From Polyangiaceae bacterium (lineage in GTDB: Bacteria > Myxococcota_A > Polyangia > Polyangiales > Polyangiaceae), in NCBI GenBank assembly GCA_019637295.1, contig JAHBVX010000001.1, positions 1,091,501 to 1,155,500 of the forward strand: 64,000 nt of DNA, in the 5' to 3' direction. Numbering within the stretch: position 1 is the first letter of the stretch; every line of letters starts with the position of its first letter. Positions 42,851 to 52,950 of this stretch are shown here, piece by piece. The notes beneath the pieces were generated by a model that worked only from the letters and a program-made list of their open reading frames with translations, did no database searches and was not told where the DNA came from. The position numbers were made by a program, and so were the translations under genes.

Positions 42851-43876
42851 TTGGGCGCAGCCGCCTTGGTCGCGATGCTGGTCTCCGTCCGCTTGCAGAC
42901 CCTGGGCGGCGCGCGCCGGAGGCCCGCGTGGTTGACTCGCTGCATCGACGAGCCCGTGTTCGTGCAGTGGGCGGCGGCGGCGCTGGGACTCTTCGCTATG
43001 ATCCCGGGCGCTGCCCTGTGGGCCCTGCTCCGGGGCGCGGGGTACCCCATCGCGCTGACGGACGTCGCGCTGGCCGCGTTCGCGGCGGGCCTCGCGCTCG
43101 CTCTCTGGGGAACGTTCGTCACGCGCCGTCGGGTGACCGTGCGTCACCTCTCCGTCGAGCTCGAGGGGCTCCCGGACGCCTTCGACGGATACCGCATCGT
43201 TCAGCTCACGGATCTGCACATTGGGAACTTCGATCGGGTAGCCCAGGGTCTGAGCTGGTCCCGGCTCGCCAACACCTTGGATGCCGATCTGACGGTGGTG
43301 ACCGGTGATTTGGTGACCACCGGCACGAGCTTCTATGCCGACGTCGCTCAGGTGCTGGGGGAGCTCGCGGCTCGAGATGGGGTGTTCGTCATCCTCGGCA
43401 ACCACGATCAGTGGGATGGCGATGCGTTTCGTCGCGTGCTTACGGAGCACCGCTTGCGCGTGCTCGCCAACGAGTGGGTCGAGCTGCGGCGAGGTGACGC
43501 CCGGCTCTTGCTTGCCGGCTTGGACGATCCGTACGTCGGTCGCGCGGACTTGGATCGGACCCTGGCTGGTCGGCCCGACGCGGTACCGACGATTCTACTC
43601 TCCCACTACCCGGACTACTTCGAGCGCGCCACCGAGCACGGGGTCGCGCTGGTGCTCGCGGGGCACACCCATGGCGGCCAGATCGGCCTGCCGCTGTTCG
43701 CGGACCGCATCAACATCGCCACGCTGACGGGGCAGCGGGGACGCGGTTTGTTTCGACAGGGCAGCGCCTCGCTCTACGTCAGCTCGGGGCTCGGCACCAC
43801 CGGCCCGCCGCTGCGCGTCGGCGTCGCGCCCGAAATCGCCTGCATCACTCTGCGACCACTCGCGAAGTCCGCGTGA
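42851..43876 (+). CDS. Membrane metallophosphoesterase (YaeI/YkuE type)
   Basis: 341 residues from TTG 42851, with hydrophobic segments to about 95 and a metallophosphoesterase domain after about 110: LTDLHIGN, VTGDLVTTG, LGNHDQWDG, LLSHYPDYF and AGHTHGGQ (all ligand motifs present). The same frame continues upstream to a CTG at 42746 that would overlap the trxA stop; those 35 residues (AHALNVVSHLIVAAALARWL) look like another membrane helix. So the true start may be upstream. Related enzymes act on membrane lipids such as UDP-diacylglucosamine or cyclic phosphodiesters. Confidence 0.8.
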   Translation: MGAAALVAMLVSVRLQTLGGARRRPAWLTRCIDEPVFVQWAAAALGLFAMIPGAALWALLRGAGYPIALTDVALAAFAAGLALALWGTFVTRRRVTVRHLSVELEGLPDAFDGYRIVQLTDLHIGNFDRVAQGLSWSRLANTLDADLTVVTGDLVTTGTSFYADVAQVLGELAARDGVFVILGNHDQWDGDAFRRVLTEHRLRVLANEWVELRRGDARLLLAGLDDPYVGRADLDRTLAGRPDAVPTILLSHYPDYFERATEHGVALVLAGHTHGGQIGLPLFADRINIATLTGQRGRGLFRQGSASLYVSSGLGTTGPPLRVGVAPEIACITLRPLAKSA

Positions 43877-43934
43877 AGGGCGCCCGGGCACGCGGAGGTC
43901 GCCAGAGGCTGGACGTTGCACTAGCATTGACGCC

Positions 43935-46900
43935 ATGAAGCGCGACGCGCTGCGCAGACTGGTGCGATGGGGCGTCGTTGGCGTCGGCGCCAGCGTGGTC
44001 GCGAGCGTCTCGTGCGCGCGCGGACCCAACGGCCCTGGCGGGCGGGTCTCCCTGCTCGATCCCACGGGGCTCGGCGCGGCGTACCAGTCCCCTGCCGTCT
44101 GGCGCTATCACCCCCCGCGAGAGGCGCCCTTGGGCGCGCGTCTGGATCTGCCCGGCTCCAGCATCCTGCTCGCCGGCGACCGCGGCGAGCGCTGGCTGGC
44201 GAGCAGCAAGACGGGAGAGGTCGTCGCTGCGGCCCGCCTGGCGCCGGAGCGGCTGGTGGCCATCATCCAGCGCGGTAGCGAGTTCGCGTTCGTGGGCCAG
44301 TCGGGCACCAGCTACGAGTCGGCTTCGCCGCTCGGCCCCTTCCTGCGGTCCAGCGCGCCGCTGGACCGGCTGGCGAAGGTCGAGGCGGCCGCCGGTATCA
44401 TCGTGGGCATCACCGCGCGCGGTGCGCTGGTGCAGAGCGGCGATGGCGGGGCAGTGTGGCAGCCCGTCGGCGCCGAGGGTGGCCGCTTCGTCGACGTCGC
44501 GCTCGGCCCTGGCGGCGCGGGACTGGCGCTGGCGGTGCCCGAGTCCCTGTACGCGACCCAGGACCGGGGTTCGTCCTGGCAGAAGCTCGACATCGCCCCC
44601 TTCGGCGCGCTGCGTCTGTCCGCGGACGGCAAGAGCGGGATCGCCGTGGACAGCGCGCTCGGACCTCGGCGCTGGGACCCGACGTCGAAGGCCGTGCTCA
44701 GCCCCATGGCCGCGATGCCGGCACGGCACCGCTTTCAGCTCACCAAGCCGCCCCCGCGCGGACCGGACGCCTCGGCGCTCGAGCAACGTCGCGCCGTGGT
44801 CGTCGCTGGCGAGTACCTCGAGATCGCTCAGTCGGGCGAGCGCAGTCAGCCCGGATGGTTGCTGTGGCGCGGTCGCTTCGACGGTGCTCTCACCAGCTCT
44901 CCTCTCGAGCTGGCCAAGGGCTGCAGCGCCGTGCGTTTGGCTGCGTTCGGGGACTCGCTCGCGCTCTTGTGTGCGACTCGCTCCCTCGGTGCTCAGCAAG
45001 AGCTGACGCTGCACCTGAGCGACGACCGCGGAAAGTCGTGGGCCAAGGACGCCGAGCCCATCGTCGGGCGCATGGCGGAGCTCTCGCTGGTCGTGGCGCG
45101 CGGTGGACAGGTCGCGCTCAGCGGCGTCTGCCCGCCGAGCGCTCGGGCCCGAGGCTGCAGCCCGTTCGGTGTCTACTATCGACGCAAGGCAGAGCGTGAC
45201 GCGGGTGCGCGCGGCAAGCTGGCCCAGGCGGTGCGCGAGGTGCGCGCCGCCACCGACGCTACCACCGAAGAGCCGCCCGTCGAGGCCGAGCACGAGCTGG
45301 GGTTAGCGGCGACGCCCTCCCTCGAACGCACGGCGAGCGCCCTGGCGGTGTCGAGCGACGGCGCCGCCATCTACGCGCTCGGCAAGCGGACCAAAGGCAC
45401 AGCCTACGGCATCTACGTGTCGCGGGACGGAGGTCGCAGTTACGAGAGCAACGACATCCCCGAGCTCGAGGCGGCGCCGTCGTACGATGGCGATGACGAC
45501 GAGTACGGAGGTCGGTTTGCCCGCCCGGCGTCGCGGAGCGCCGCCAGCAGCGTCCCGCTTCAGATGTCCGCCGCGGACGACGGTACGATCTCGGTCGTGT
45601 TTCGCCAGGGTGGCCGCCTGGTGCTCGCGCTGGCGGACGCAGACGGTCGTCTCGTCCAGCTCACGCGGCCACCCGTCGAGGTTGCGCTGCTCGGCGCGTA
45701 CGGGTCCCGCGCCCTCGGCGTCGCTTCGGGCAGCGGTCGCGCGTGGGAGTCCCTCGACGGTGGCGCTACCTGGGATCCGATCGGCAAGGTCCCGGTCGAT
45801 CCGTGCCCGGGGGGAGGCGGCTGCGAAGCCATCGTCCACTGCGCGGCTCCCGGCTGCGTGGTGGGCTCGGAGCTCAGCCGGGTCGGCTGGCGTGGCCAAG
45901 CCGACGACGACCATGGCGTGCTGTCGCCGCCCGAAGACACTCGGCTGGCGTTGTCGGATCGCCGCGTGCGGACGGCGCTCAGTTGCTCATTGTCCGAAGG
46001 CGGCTGGCAGCCCTTGGTCGACGTTGGAGCTGCGCCCACGGCCGCCACCGCTGCCCTTGGAAAGGCGGCGTGGTTCGCCGTCGCCTCTGCGCCCCAGACC
46101 GCCTCGGCGCGGGTGGTGCGGGCGTTGATGGGCTCGAAGGGCAAGCTCGAGGCGCAGGTGCTGCTCCCGCCGGCGGCGCGCCCGGCCCAGCACGCGCTGT
46201 ATGCGTCCACGCAGATCGAGGGTGCTGCAGCGCTGCGCTACCTGACGCCGGAGGCCAGCAAGCAAAGCCGCCTGACGAACGTGGAGGTGGTGTGGGAGAA
46301 CCTGCTCGAAGGGCGCACTTACCGCGCCAAGATCGCCGACGGCGGCGCCTACTCGCCAGGCGACCACACCCCGGGGAGCGGCGCGGAGACGGCGCACGTC
46401 GATCTGCTGAGCATCACCGCAGGAGGTCTGTATCTACGGCTGCATCGAAGTCCGCGGGATGATCAGCCCACCTATTTCCTCGATGGCCGCGCGGTGACCA
46501 CCGTGCCGCCCGTGTCGTGGCCCGCGACCTCCCTGTCGGCGCGTGTGACGGAGATGGTTCACGCCGGGTCCGGCAAACACGTGCCGGTTCGCCTGTACGA
46601 AGACGGGGCAGTCGTGATCGCCGGTCGCGCGACAGGCTCGTCGTACTCGTTCGAGGCGATGACGGCCAGCGTGCCCCGCGCCAAGGACTTCGGTCTCTCG
46701 CTGACGCGGGACCTCACCTACCTGAACGGCGCGCCGGGGCTGGCGCTGCTGCTCTTCGACCCCCAGGGCTCCGAGCGCAGAAATCAGTTCTTCCCCTTCG
46801 CGAGCGCGGGGGCCGCGCTGGGTCAGGCGGTGGAGCTGCCGACCCAGCTCGACTTGGCCGACCCGCCCAAGCGCTGCAGCGCCGTGGCGCGCAAGGACCA

Positions 46901-47264
46901 GCCTCGGGTCGTGGTCCCGTTCCAAGCAGGCAGCAGGCACCCCATCTTGGTTCAAGACGCGGTCGAGCCCATGAGGCTCCTGCTCAGCGCCAGGGCCGTT
47001 CTCCACGGCTCACCCGCCGACCCCTGCCTGGCCGCGCTGGATGCCGACCCCATCGTGCTCGATCCGGACGACGACACCGCCCGCGTCGAGCGAGCCATCG
47101 TGCTCCTGGACGACCTGGAGAACTCCTGGCTGTTCCGCTCGTCACCCGCGGCGGGCCGCTCGAGGGTCGAAGCGCGTGCGATGAGCTGTCGTTTCGATCC
47201 GAGCGCCGAAGTACCCTTCGAAGTGTACAGCGCGCCCGGTACGCAGCTCCGGCGGGGGAACTAG
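43935..47264 (+). CDS. Giant Asp-box beta-propeller lipoprotein
   Basis: 1109 residues. Signal and lipobox-like SVSC (Cys 27). At least five Asp-box (BNR) motifs are visible: SGDGGAVWQ (about 168), TQDRGSSWQ (about 211), SDDRGKSWAK (about 362), SRDGGRSYE (about 495) and SLDGGATWD (about 605), which mark two consecutive beta-propellers like those of sialidases and photosynthesis-assembly factors. The C-terminal about 350 residues are beta-rich without the motif. No sialidase catalytic set is obvious, so it is probably a surface binding protein. It stands alone between the phosphoesterase and purB. Confidence 0.75.
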   Translation: MKRDALRRLVRWGVVGVGASVVASVSCARGPNGPGGRVSLLDPTGLGAAYQSPAVWRYHPPREAPLGARLDLPGSSILLAGDRGERWLASSKTGEVVAAARLAPERLVAIIQRGSEFAFVGQSGTSYESASPLGPFLRSSAPLDRLAKVEAAAGIIVGITARGALVQSGDGGAVWQPVGAEGGRFVDVALGPGGAGLALAVPESLYATQDRGSSWQKLDIAPFGALRLSADGKSGIAVDSALGPRRWDPTSKAVLSPMAAMPARHRFQLTKPPPRGPDASALEQRRAVVVAGEYLEIAQSGERSQPGWLLWRGRFDGALTSSPLELAKGCSAVRLAAFGDSLALLCATRSLGAQQELTLHLSDDRGKSWAKDAEPIVGRMAELSLVVARGGQVALSGVCPPSARARGCSPFGVYYRRKAERDAGARGKLAQAVREVRAATDATTEEPPVEAEHELGLAATPSLERTASALAVSSDGAAIYALGKRTKGTAYGIYVSRDGGRSYESNDIPELEAAPSYDGDDDEYGGRFARPASRSAASSVPLQMSAADDGTISVVFRQGGRLVLALADADGRLVQLTRPPVEVALLGAYGSRALGVASGSGRAWESLDGGATWDPIGKVPVDPCPGGGGCEAIVHCAAPGCVVGSELSRVGWRGQADDDHGVLSPPEDTRLALSDRRVRTALSCSLSEGGWQPLVDVGAAPTAATAALGKAAWFAVASAPQTASARVVRALMGSKGKLEAQVLLPPAARPAQHALYASTQIEGAAALRYLTPEASKQSRLTNVEVVWENLLEGRTYRAKIADGGAYSPGDHTPGSGAETAHVDLLSITAGGLYLRLHRSPRDDQPTYFLDGRAVTTVPPVSWPATSLSARVTEMVHAGSGKHVPVRLYEDGAVVIAGRATGSSYSFEAMTASVPRAKDFGLSLTRDLTYLNGAPGLALLLFDPQGSERRNQFFPFASAGAALGQAVELPTQLDLADPPKRCSAVARKDQPRVVVPFQAGSRHPILVQDAVEPMRLLLSARAVLHGSPADPCLAALDADPIVLDPDDDTARVERAIVLLDDLENSWLFRSSPAAGRSRVEARAMSCRFDPSAEVPFEVYSAPGTQLRRGN

Positions 47265-47412
47265 GAGCAGGTCTCAGAACCTCCCGCCGCCGGACCGGTC
47301 GATCCATCGCCGCTGGCAGCGTTGCGCGCCGCGGGGCGCTCCTCACGTATTGACGGTCCGTCGCTGCACGTTGTTGCCGACTCGCCCGCGCTGACCTAGT
47401 CCTTCGGCCACC

Positions 47413-48717
<1,305 letters not shown>

Positions 48718-48721
48718 AGCC

Positions 48722-49465
48722 GTGTACCAAGGCTCTCGCATCGCCGTCGTCGTCCCCGCCTACCGGGAGCAGCAGCGCATCGAGGTGACCATCGCCGGGC
48801 TTCCCAGCTGGGTCGATCACGTCGTGGTGGTGGACGACGCCAGCGACGACGGCACGAGCGCGCGCGTGCGCGCCTTGGCGGACACGCGGGTGACGTTGAT
48901 CCGCCATGAGGCCAACCGCGGCGTGGGCGCGGCCATCGTCAGCGGCTACCGCGCAGCGCTGGCCCAGGGGGCGGACGTGCTCGTGGTGATGGCCGGCGAC
49001 AACCAGATGGACCCCCGGGATCTGCCCGCGCTCCTCGCCCCGGTGGTGTGGGGACACGCCGACTACGTCAAAGGTAACCGCTTTCTGCACGTGGAAGCCG
49101 CACGGATGCCGCTCCCGCGCCGCCTCGGCAGCGCGGCTCTGTCTAGACTGACGCGCGCGTTGACGCGGCTCGACGTGGACGACACCCAGTGCGGCTACAC
49201 GGCGCTCGGCGCGAACGCGGCGCGCGCCTTGCCGCTCGAGGAGCTCTGGCCCCGCTATGGCTACCCCAACGATCTGCTCGGCATGCTCGCTGCAAGGCGC
49301 CTGCTGGTGCGAGAGGTGCCGGTGAGGCCCGTCTACGCCGGTGAGGCGAGCGGCCTCCGCCCCTGGCATCTGGCCACCATCGCCTGGGTCGCGCTGCGCC
49401 GGCACGCCCTCGAGCGGGGCACGAGGAGCGCGGCATCGTCCCTCGGAGACGTCGCGATCTCATGA
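48722..49465 (+). CDS. Glycosyltransferase family 2
   Basis: 247 residues from GTG 48722; TTG 48686 inside purB is an alternative. GT2 motifs are VVVPAYREQQRIEVTIAGLP, HVVVVDDASDDGTS, LIRHEANRGVGAAIVSGYRA and VVMAGDNQMDP (a DxN-type metal site in place of DxD), as in dolichyl/polyprenyl-phosphate mannosyl- or glucosyltransferases. There is no membrane anchor at the C-terminus. The acceptor is unknown. It overlaps the following gene by ATGA. Confidence 0.88.
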   Translation: MYQGSRIAVVVPAYREQQRIEVTIAGLPSWVDHVVVVDDASDDGTSARVRALADTRVTLIRHEANRGVGAAIVSGYRAALAQGADVLVVMAGDNQMDPRDLPALLAPVVWGHADYVKGNRFLHVEAARMPLPRRLGSAALSRLTRALTRLDVDDTQCGYTALGANAARALPLEELWPRYGYPNDLLGMLAARRLLVREVPVRPVYAGEASGLRPWHLATIAWVALRRHALERGTRSAASSLGDVAIS

Positions 49466-50079
49466 CCCACCGGCGGGGACGCCTCGTGCTCTGGGTCGCC
49501 CTCGCGTTCGGCCTGGTGCCGCTCGCGGTCCTCGCCCACGGGTGGCTGACCTACCCGAGCGATCGCACACCCGAGGGTGCGTATCTGCGCGTCATGAGCG
49601 CGGTGAATCGCGACGCGCCCGAGGCGTTCTTCGCCTACCTCGAGACCGAGGCGCAGCATGCCTGCTACACCGTGCGCAACTATCGCAGCAAAGCGCGCGA
49701 GCGGGTGCTCGCGGCCTACCCGGAGCCGGAGCGTTCCACGCTCGCGACGCAGCTGCGCGACGAAGCGGAGGCGCATGATGGCGCGGACGTGTTCGCGCTG
49801 CACGCCCGGCAGCGGGGCTGGCTGGATCGATTGCGGCGAGATCTGTCTGGTGTGAGCGCCGTGGAGATCGTCGGTGAGCGTGCGACGGTGGTCACCGCCA
49901 AGGGCACGCGCTATCCGTTTCGGAGGCGCGACAACGGCATTTGGGGCCTGACGCTGTTCACCTCCGCGCTGGTTCAGGAGGCCGAGCGGGCGGCGAGGGA
50001 CGCCGCGTTGATCGAGCGATCCGCCGCCGACTACGAGCGCGCGCGGCGGCTGGAGGGGGATGCGGCTGCTCCGCGCTGA
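49462..50079 (+). CDS. Membrane-anchored uncharacterised protein
   Basis: 205 residues with a signal anchor at about 8-27 (LVLWVALAFGLVPLAVLAHG). The exported part resembles an NTF2-like/DUF4878-type fold (PEGAYLRVMSAVNRDAPEAFFAYLE; ATVVTAKGTRYPFRRRDNGIWGL), followed by a helix rich in Ala and Arg. Start ATG overlaps the glycosyltransferase stop. Family not identified. Confidence 0.6.
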   Translation: MTHRRGRLVLWVALAFGLVPLAVLAHGWLTYPSDRTPEGAYLRVMSAVNRDAPEAFFAYLETEAQHACYTVRNYRSKARERVLAAYPEPERSTLATQLRDEAEAHDGADVFALHARQRGWLDRLRRDLSGVSAVEIVGERATVVTAKGTRYPFRRRDNGIWGLTLFTSALVQEAERAARDAALIERSAADYERARRLEGDAAAPR

Positions 50080-50123
50080 CTTGCCCTCGCGGTGACGACC
50101 AGGCCCCTGCTACGCTTCGCGTC

Positions 50124-51458
50124 GTGGACAGCGCCACCCTCTCGCCCGGGACCGTGATCGCGGACCGCTTTCGGGTCGTGCGGCTGCTCGGGGCCGGGGG
50201 CATGGGCGCGGTGTACGAAGTGGAGCACGAGGTGACGCTGCACCGGCGCGCGCTCAAGTTGTTGCACGGGGAGCTGGCACGGGAGCCCGAAGTCGTCAGC
50301 CGATTCCTGCGCGAGGCTTCGGCGGCGGGTCGCATCGGCAGCGAGCACATCGTCGAGACCTTCGACGCGGGGCGACTCCCGAGCGGTGAGCCCTACCTGG
50401 TGATGGAGCTGCTCGAAGGTCACACCCTCGAGCGGCTGCTCGCCGACGCCGGTGGTCGACTTCCCCTCACGCAAGGCCTGTCGATCGTGTCGCAGGCGGC
50501 GCGAGGCATCCACGCCGCGCACGAGGCCGGCATCGTGCATCGTGACGTCAAGCCGGAGAATCTGTTCGTCGTCCGCGGGCCCATCCCAACCGTCAAGGTC
50601 CTCGACTTCGGAATCTCGAAGTTCGATCCTGCGCTCACCGGCACGCCCTCGCTCACGGTCGATGGGCTGGCGATGGGCACGCCCCACTACATGTCACCCG
50701 AGCAGGTGCGCGGACAGTCCGACATCGGACCGGCCACGGACATCTACGCGCTGGGCGTCGTGCTGTACGAGACCATCACGGGCAAGAAGCCCTTCGACGC
50801 CGAGACGCTGCCAGCCCTGAGCGTCGCGATCCACGAAGGCGAGTACGCGCCGGTAGAGAGCTTGCGCCCAGGTCTCCCGATGGCGCTCGGCGGCATCGTG
50901 GCGCGGGCGCTGGCGCGGCAGCCCACGGCTCGCTTCCGCACCGCCTCGGAGTTCGCCGACGCGGTCAGCGACGTGCTCGCGGGTCTGGGCGCCGCAGCCC
51001 CCGAGAGTCACTCGCCTACGCTCCGGGTCGAGGCCGCCGCGCTGGCGCACTCCCTCCTGCCTCCCCCCGCTACCCGGCCCGCGCCCACTGCTGCTGGCAC
51101 GAAGGATCTCGGTCACACCCAGCTGTCGCCGGGCGAGCCTCGGCGCTCCTCGGTCGCGTGGGTGGCCCTGGCGGCGGCGGCGGGGGTCGCGCTCGTCGTG
51201 ACCGTCGTGCTGCTCTGGGCGCGTCGCCCCGCCGAGGTGACCGCCGCGAGCGCCGAGCCCTCCGCGGTCCCGGCGCCTCAGCCCAGCGCGCTGCCTGGCG
51301 TGGCGCCCGTGGTGAGCGCGCGTCCGGAGCCCGAGGACGCAGCACCGTCCGCGCTCCCGCCGTCCACGAAGCCCGCGCCCGGATCCGGCAAGAGGTCACC
51401 CGGCGGTGGTGGTACACGAGCAAAGGAGCATGGGCTTGGGACCGAAGATCCGTTCTAG
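50124..51458 (+). CDS. Ser/Thr protein kinase with one transmembrane helix
   Basis: 444 residues from GTG 50124. A complete Hanks-type kinase domain (about 12-285) has LGAGGMGAVYEVEH (Gly loop), RALKLL (ATP Lys), HRDVKPENL (catalytic loop, about 138), DFGISKF (Mg site) and GTPHYMSPEQ (P+1). A Pro/Ala linker, then one transmembrane helix (VAWVALAAAAGVALVVTVVLLW, about 345-366), and a short disordered Pro/Ser exterior. Typical of myxobacterial sensor kinases. Its 3' end overlaps the PEGA gene by 29 bases. Confidence 0.92.
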   Translation: MDSATLSPGTVIADRFRVVRLLGAGGMGAVYEVEHEVTLHRRALKLLHGELAREPEVVSRFLREASAAGRIGSEHIVETFDAGRLPSGEPYLVMELLEGHTLERLLADAGGRLPLTQGLSIVSQAARGIHAAHEAGIVHRDVKPENLFVVRGPIPTVKVLDFGISKFDPALTGTPSLTVDGLAMGTPHYMSPEQVRGQSDIGPATDIYALGVVLYETITGKKPFDAETLPALSVAIHEGEYAPVESLRPGLPMALGGIVARALARQPTARFRTASEFADAVSDVLAGLGAAAPESHSPTLRVEAAALAHSLLPPPATRPAPTAAGTKDLGHTQLSPGEPRRSSVAWVALAAAAGVALVVTVVLLWARRPAEVTAASAEPSAVPAPQPSALPGVAPVVSARPEPEDAAPSALPPSTKPAPGSGKRSPGGGGTRAKEHGLGTEDPF

Positions 51459-52917
51459 CACCGTTGCGCTATGGCTCCTGGTCGTCGCGTCTTTCAGCCC
51501 CGAGAGCGCGGCACAGGGCTCGGAGCGCGATCGCAACGAGGCGCGTGAGCGGTTTCACCGTGGCCTTCAGCTCTTCAACCAAGGCGACGACGCTGGGGCG
51601 CTCGCCGAGTTCGAGCGCGCTTACGAGCTGGTGCCGTTGCCGTTGATCCAGTTCAACATCGGCCTGGTGCACGCCGCCATGGGCCGGCCGGTGGACGCAG
51701 TGGAGGTGCTCGACCGGCTCCTCGCCGCTCCGGCGGAGCTGGATGCGCAGAAGCTGGCGCGCGCGCGGACGGTGCGCAGCGAGCAGCTGGCCATGATCGG
51801 AGAGCTCGACGTCGTGTCGAACGTCGCAGGCGCCAACATCGAGGTGAACGGCGTGGTCCGGGGGCGCACTCCACTCCAGCGTCCGCTCCGGGTCGCCCGT
51901 GGGACGCACATCGTGGGTGCGGTTGCGCAGGGTCACCTGCCGCTCCGCAAGGAAGTCCGGGTGCCGAGCGGTGGCGTGACGCGGGTGGAGTTGAACCTCG
52001 ATCCCGCGGACGGTCGCCTGGCCGCGCTCGAGCTGCGCGTCGTGCCGGTGGGCGTGGAGGTGCGGCTGGAAGGCCGCCGGCTGGCGACCACACCGCTTCC
52101 GGCGCCTCTGTCCCTGCCGCCGGGTCGCCACCGCGTCGAGCTCGCGCGGCCCGGCTACCGCAGCGAGACGCGGGAGGTCGAGCTGGGGCCCGGGGCCACG
52201 GGGCAGCTGACGGTCACCCTCGCGGTGGACTCCGGCGCGCTCGCGCAGCAGGGAGGCACCCTCGTGCTCGACGTGAGCGAGCCCAACGCCAGCGTCTGGA
52301 TCGACGGCAGCAAAGCGAACCTGACGGCGCGCTTGCCTCACGGGCCCCACGAGGTGCGCATCGAGCGCGCTGGATTCCTGCCGTTCACGCGGGAAGTCAG
52401 CGTGCCTCGGGGTCGATCCATCGCTGTGCGGGTCGAGCTCGAGCCCACTCCTGCAACGCGCGCGGCCTACGTGGCGCGCACCACCAGTCAGCGCACCTGG
52501 GGTTGGGTCGCCACCGGCGCGGGCACGGCGTTCGTCCTCGGCGGCGCGGGGTTCCTCGTGTACAACGCGCGTGCCGACGCGGACGCCACGGACCACTACG
52601 AGTCCGAGGCGCGCAAACACGAGGCCGGTGGGGCGTGCGAGCGAGGGACGGACAAGCAGACCCCGGCTTGTCTCGAGCGCCTCCGATTGGCGCTGGACGA
52701 TCTCGATGCCGTTCGTGCCCGTGAGAAGTTCGGCTGGATAGGGGTGGGGGTGGGCGTGGCGGCGGTCGGGGCGGGGGCGTACTTGCTGCTCTCGGGCGAC
52801 GATCCGAATCGTTACGAACCCGGACCCGACAGCGACGTGTTCGGCGCGTCGCGCCTCGCCCCCGTCCTGTCCTTGACGGCGAATGGCGGTTTCCTCGGGG
52901 TTCGTGGCGGTTTTTGA
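51430..52917 (+). CDS. TPR/PEGA-domain exported protein
   Basis: 495 residues from ATG 51430 (AAAGGAG is only one base upstream; GTG 51406 is an alternative). A signal peptide ends at ESAAQG. TPR-like repeats run at about 25-95 (HRGLQLFNQGDDAGALAEFE, QFNIGLVHAAMGRPVDAVEV). Three PEGA-type beta repeats follow (GANIEVNGVVRGRTPLQRPL; VEVRLEGRRLATTPLPAPLS; ASVWIDGSKANLTARLPHG), then a transmembrane helix near 370 and another near 440. Proteins of this build often sit beside kinases in myxobacteria, suggesting an envelope partner of the upstream kinase. Confidence 0.85.
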   Translation: MGLGPKIRSSTVALWLLVVASFSPESAAQGSERDRNEARERFHRGLQLFNQGDDAGALAEFERAYELVPLPLIQFNIGLVHAAMGRPVDAVEVLDRLLAAPAELDAQKLARARTVRSEQLAMIGELDVVSNVAGANIEVNGVVRGRTPLQRPLRVARGTHIVGAVAQGHLPLRKEVRVPSGGVTRVELNLDPADGRLAALELRVVPVGVEVRLEGRRLATTPLPAPLSLPPGRHRVELARPGYRSETREVELGPGATGQLTVTLAVDSGALAQQGGTLVLDVSEPNASVWIDGSKANLTARLPHGPHEVRIERAGFLPFTREVSVPRGRSIAVRVELEPTPATRAAYVARTTSQRTWGWVATGAGTAFVLGGAGFLVYNARADADATDHYESEARKHEAGGACERGTDKQTPACLERLRLALDDLDAVRAREKFGWIGVGVGVAAVGAGAYLLLSGDDPNRYEPGPDSDVFGASRLAPVLSLTANGGFLGVRGGF

Positions 52918-52950
52918 GCGCGGTCAGGCTTCGCGCTATCCTGGCGTTCG

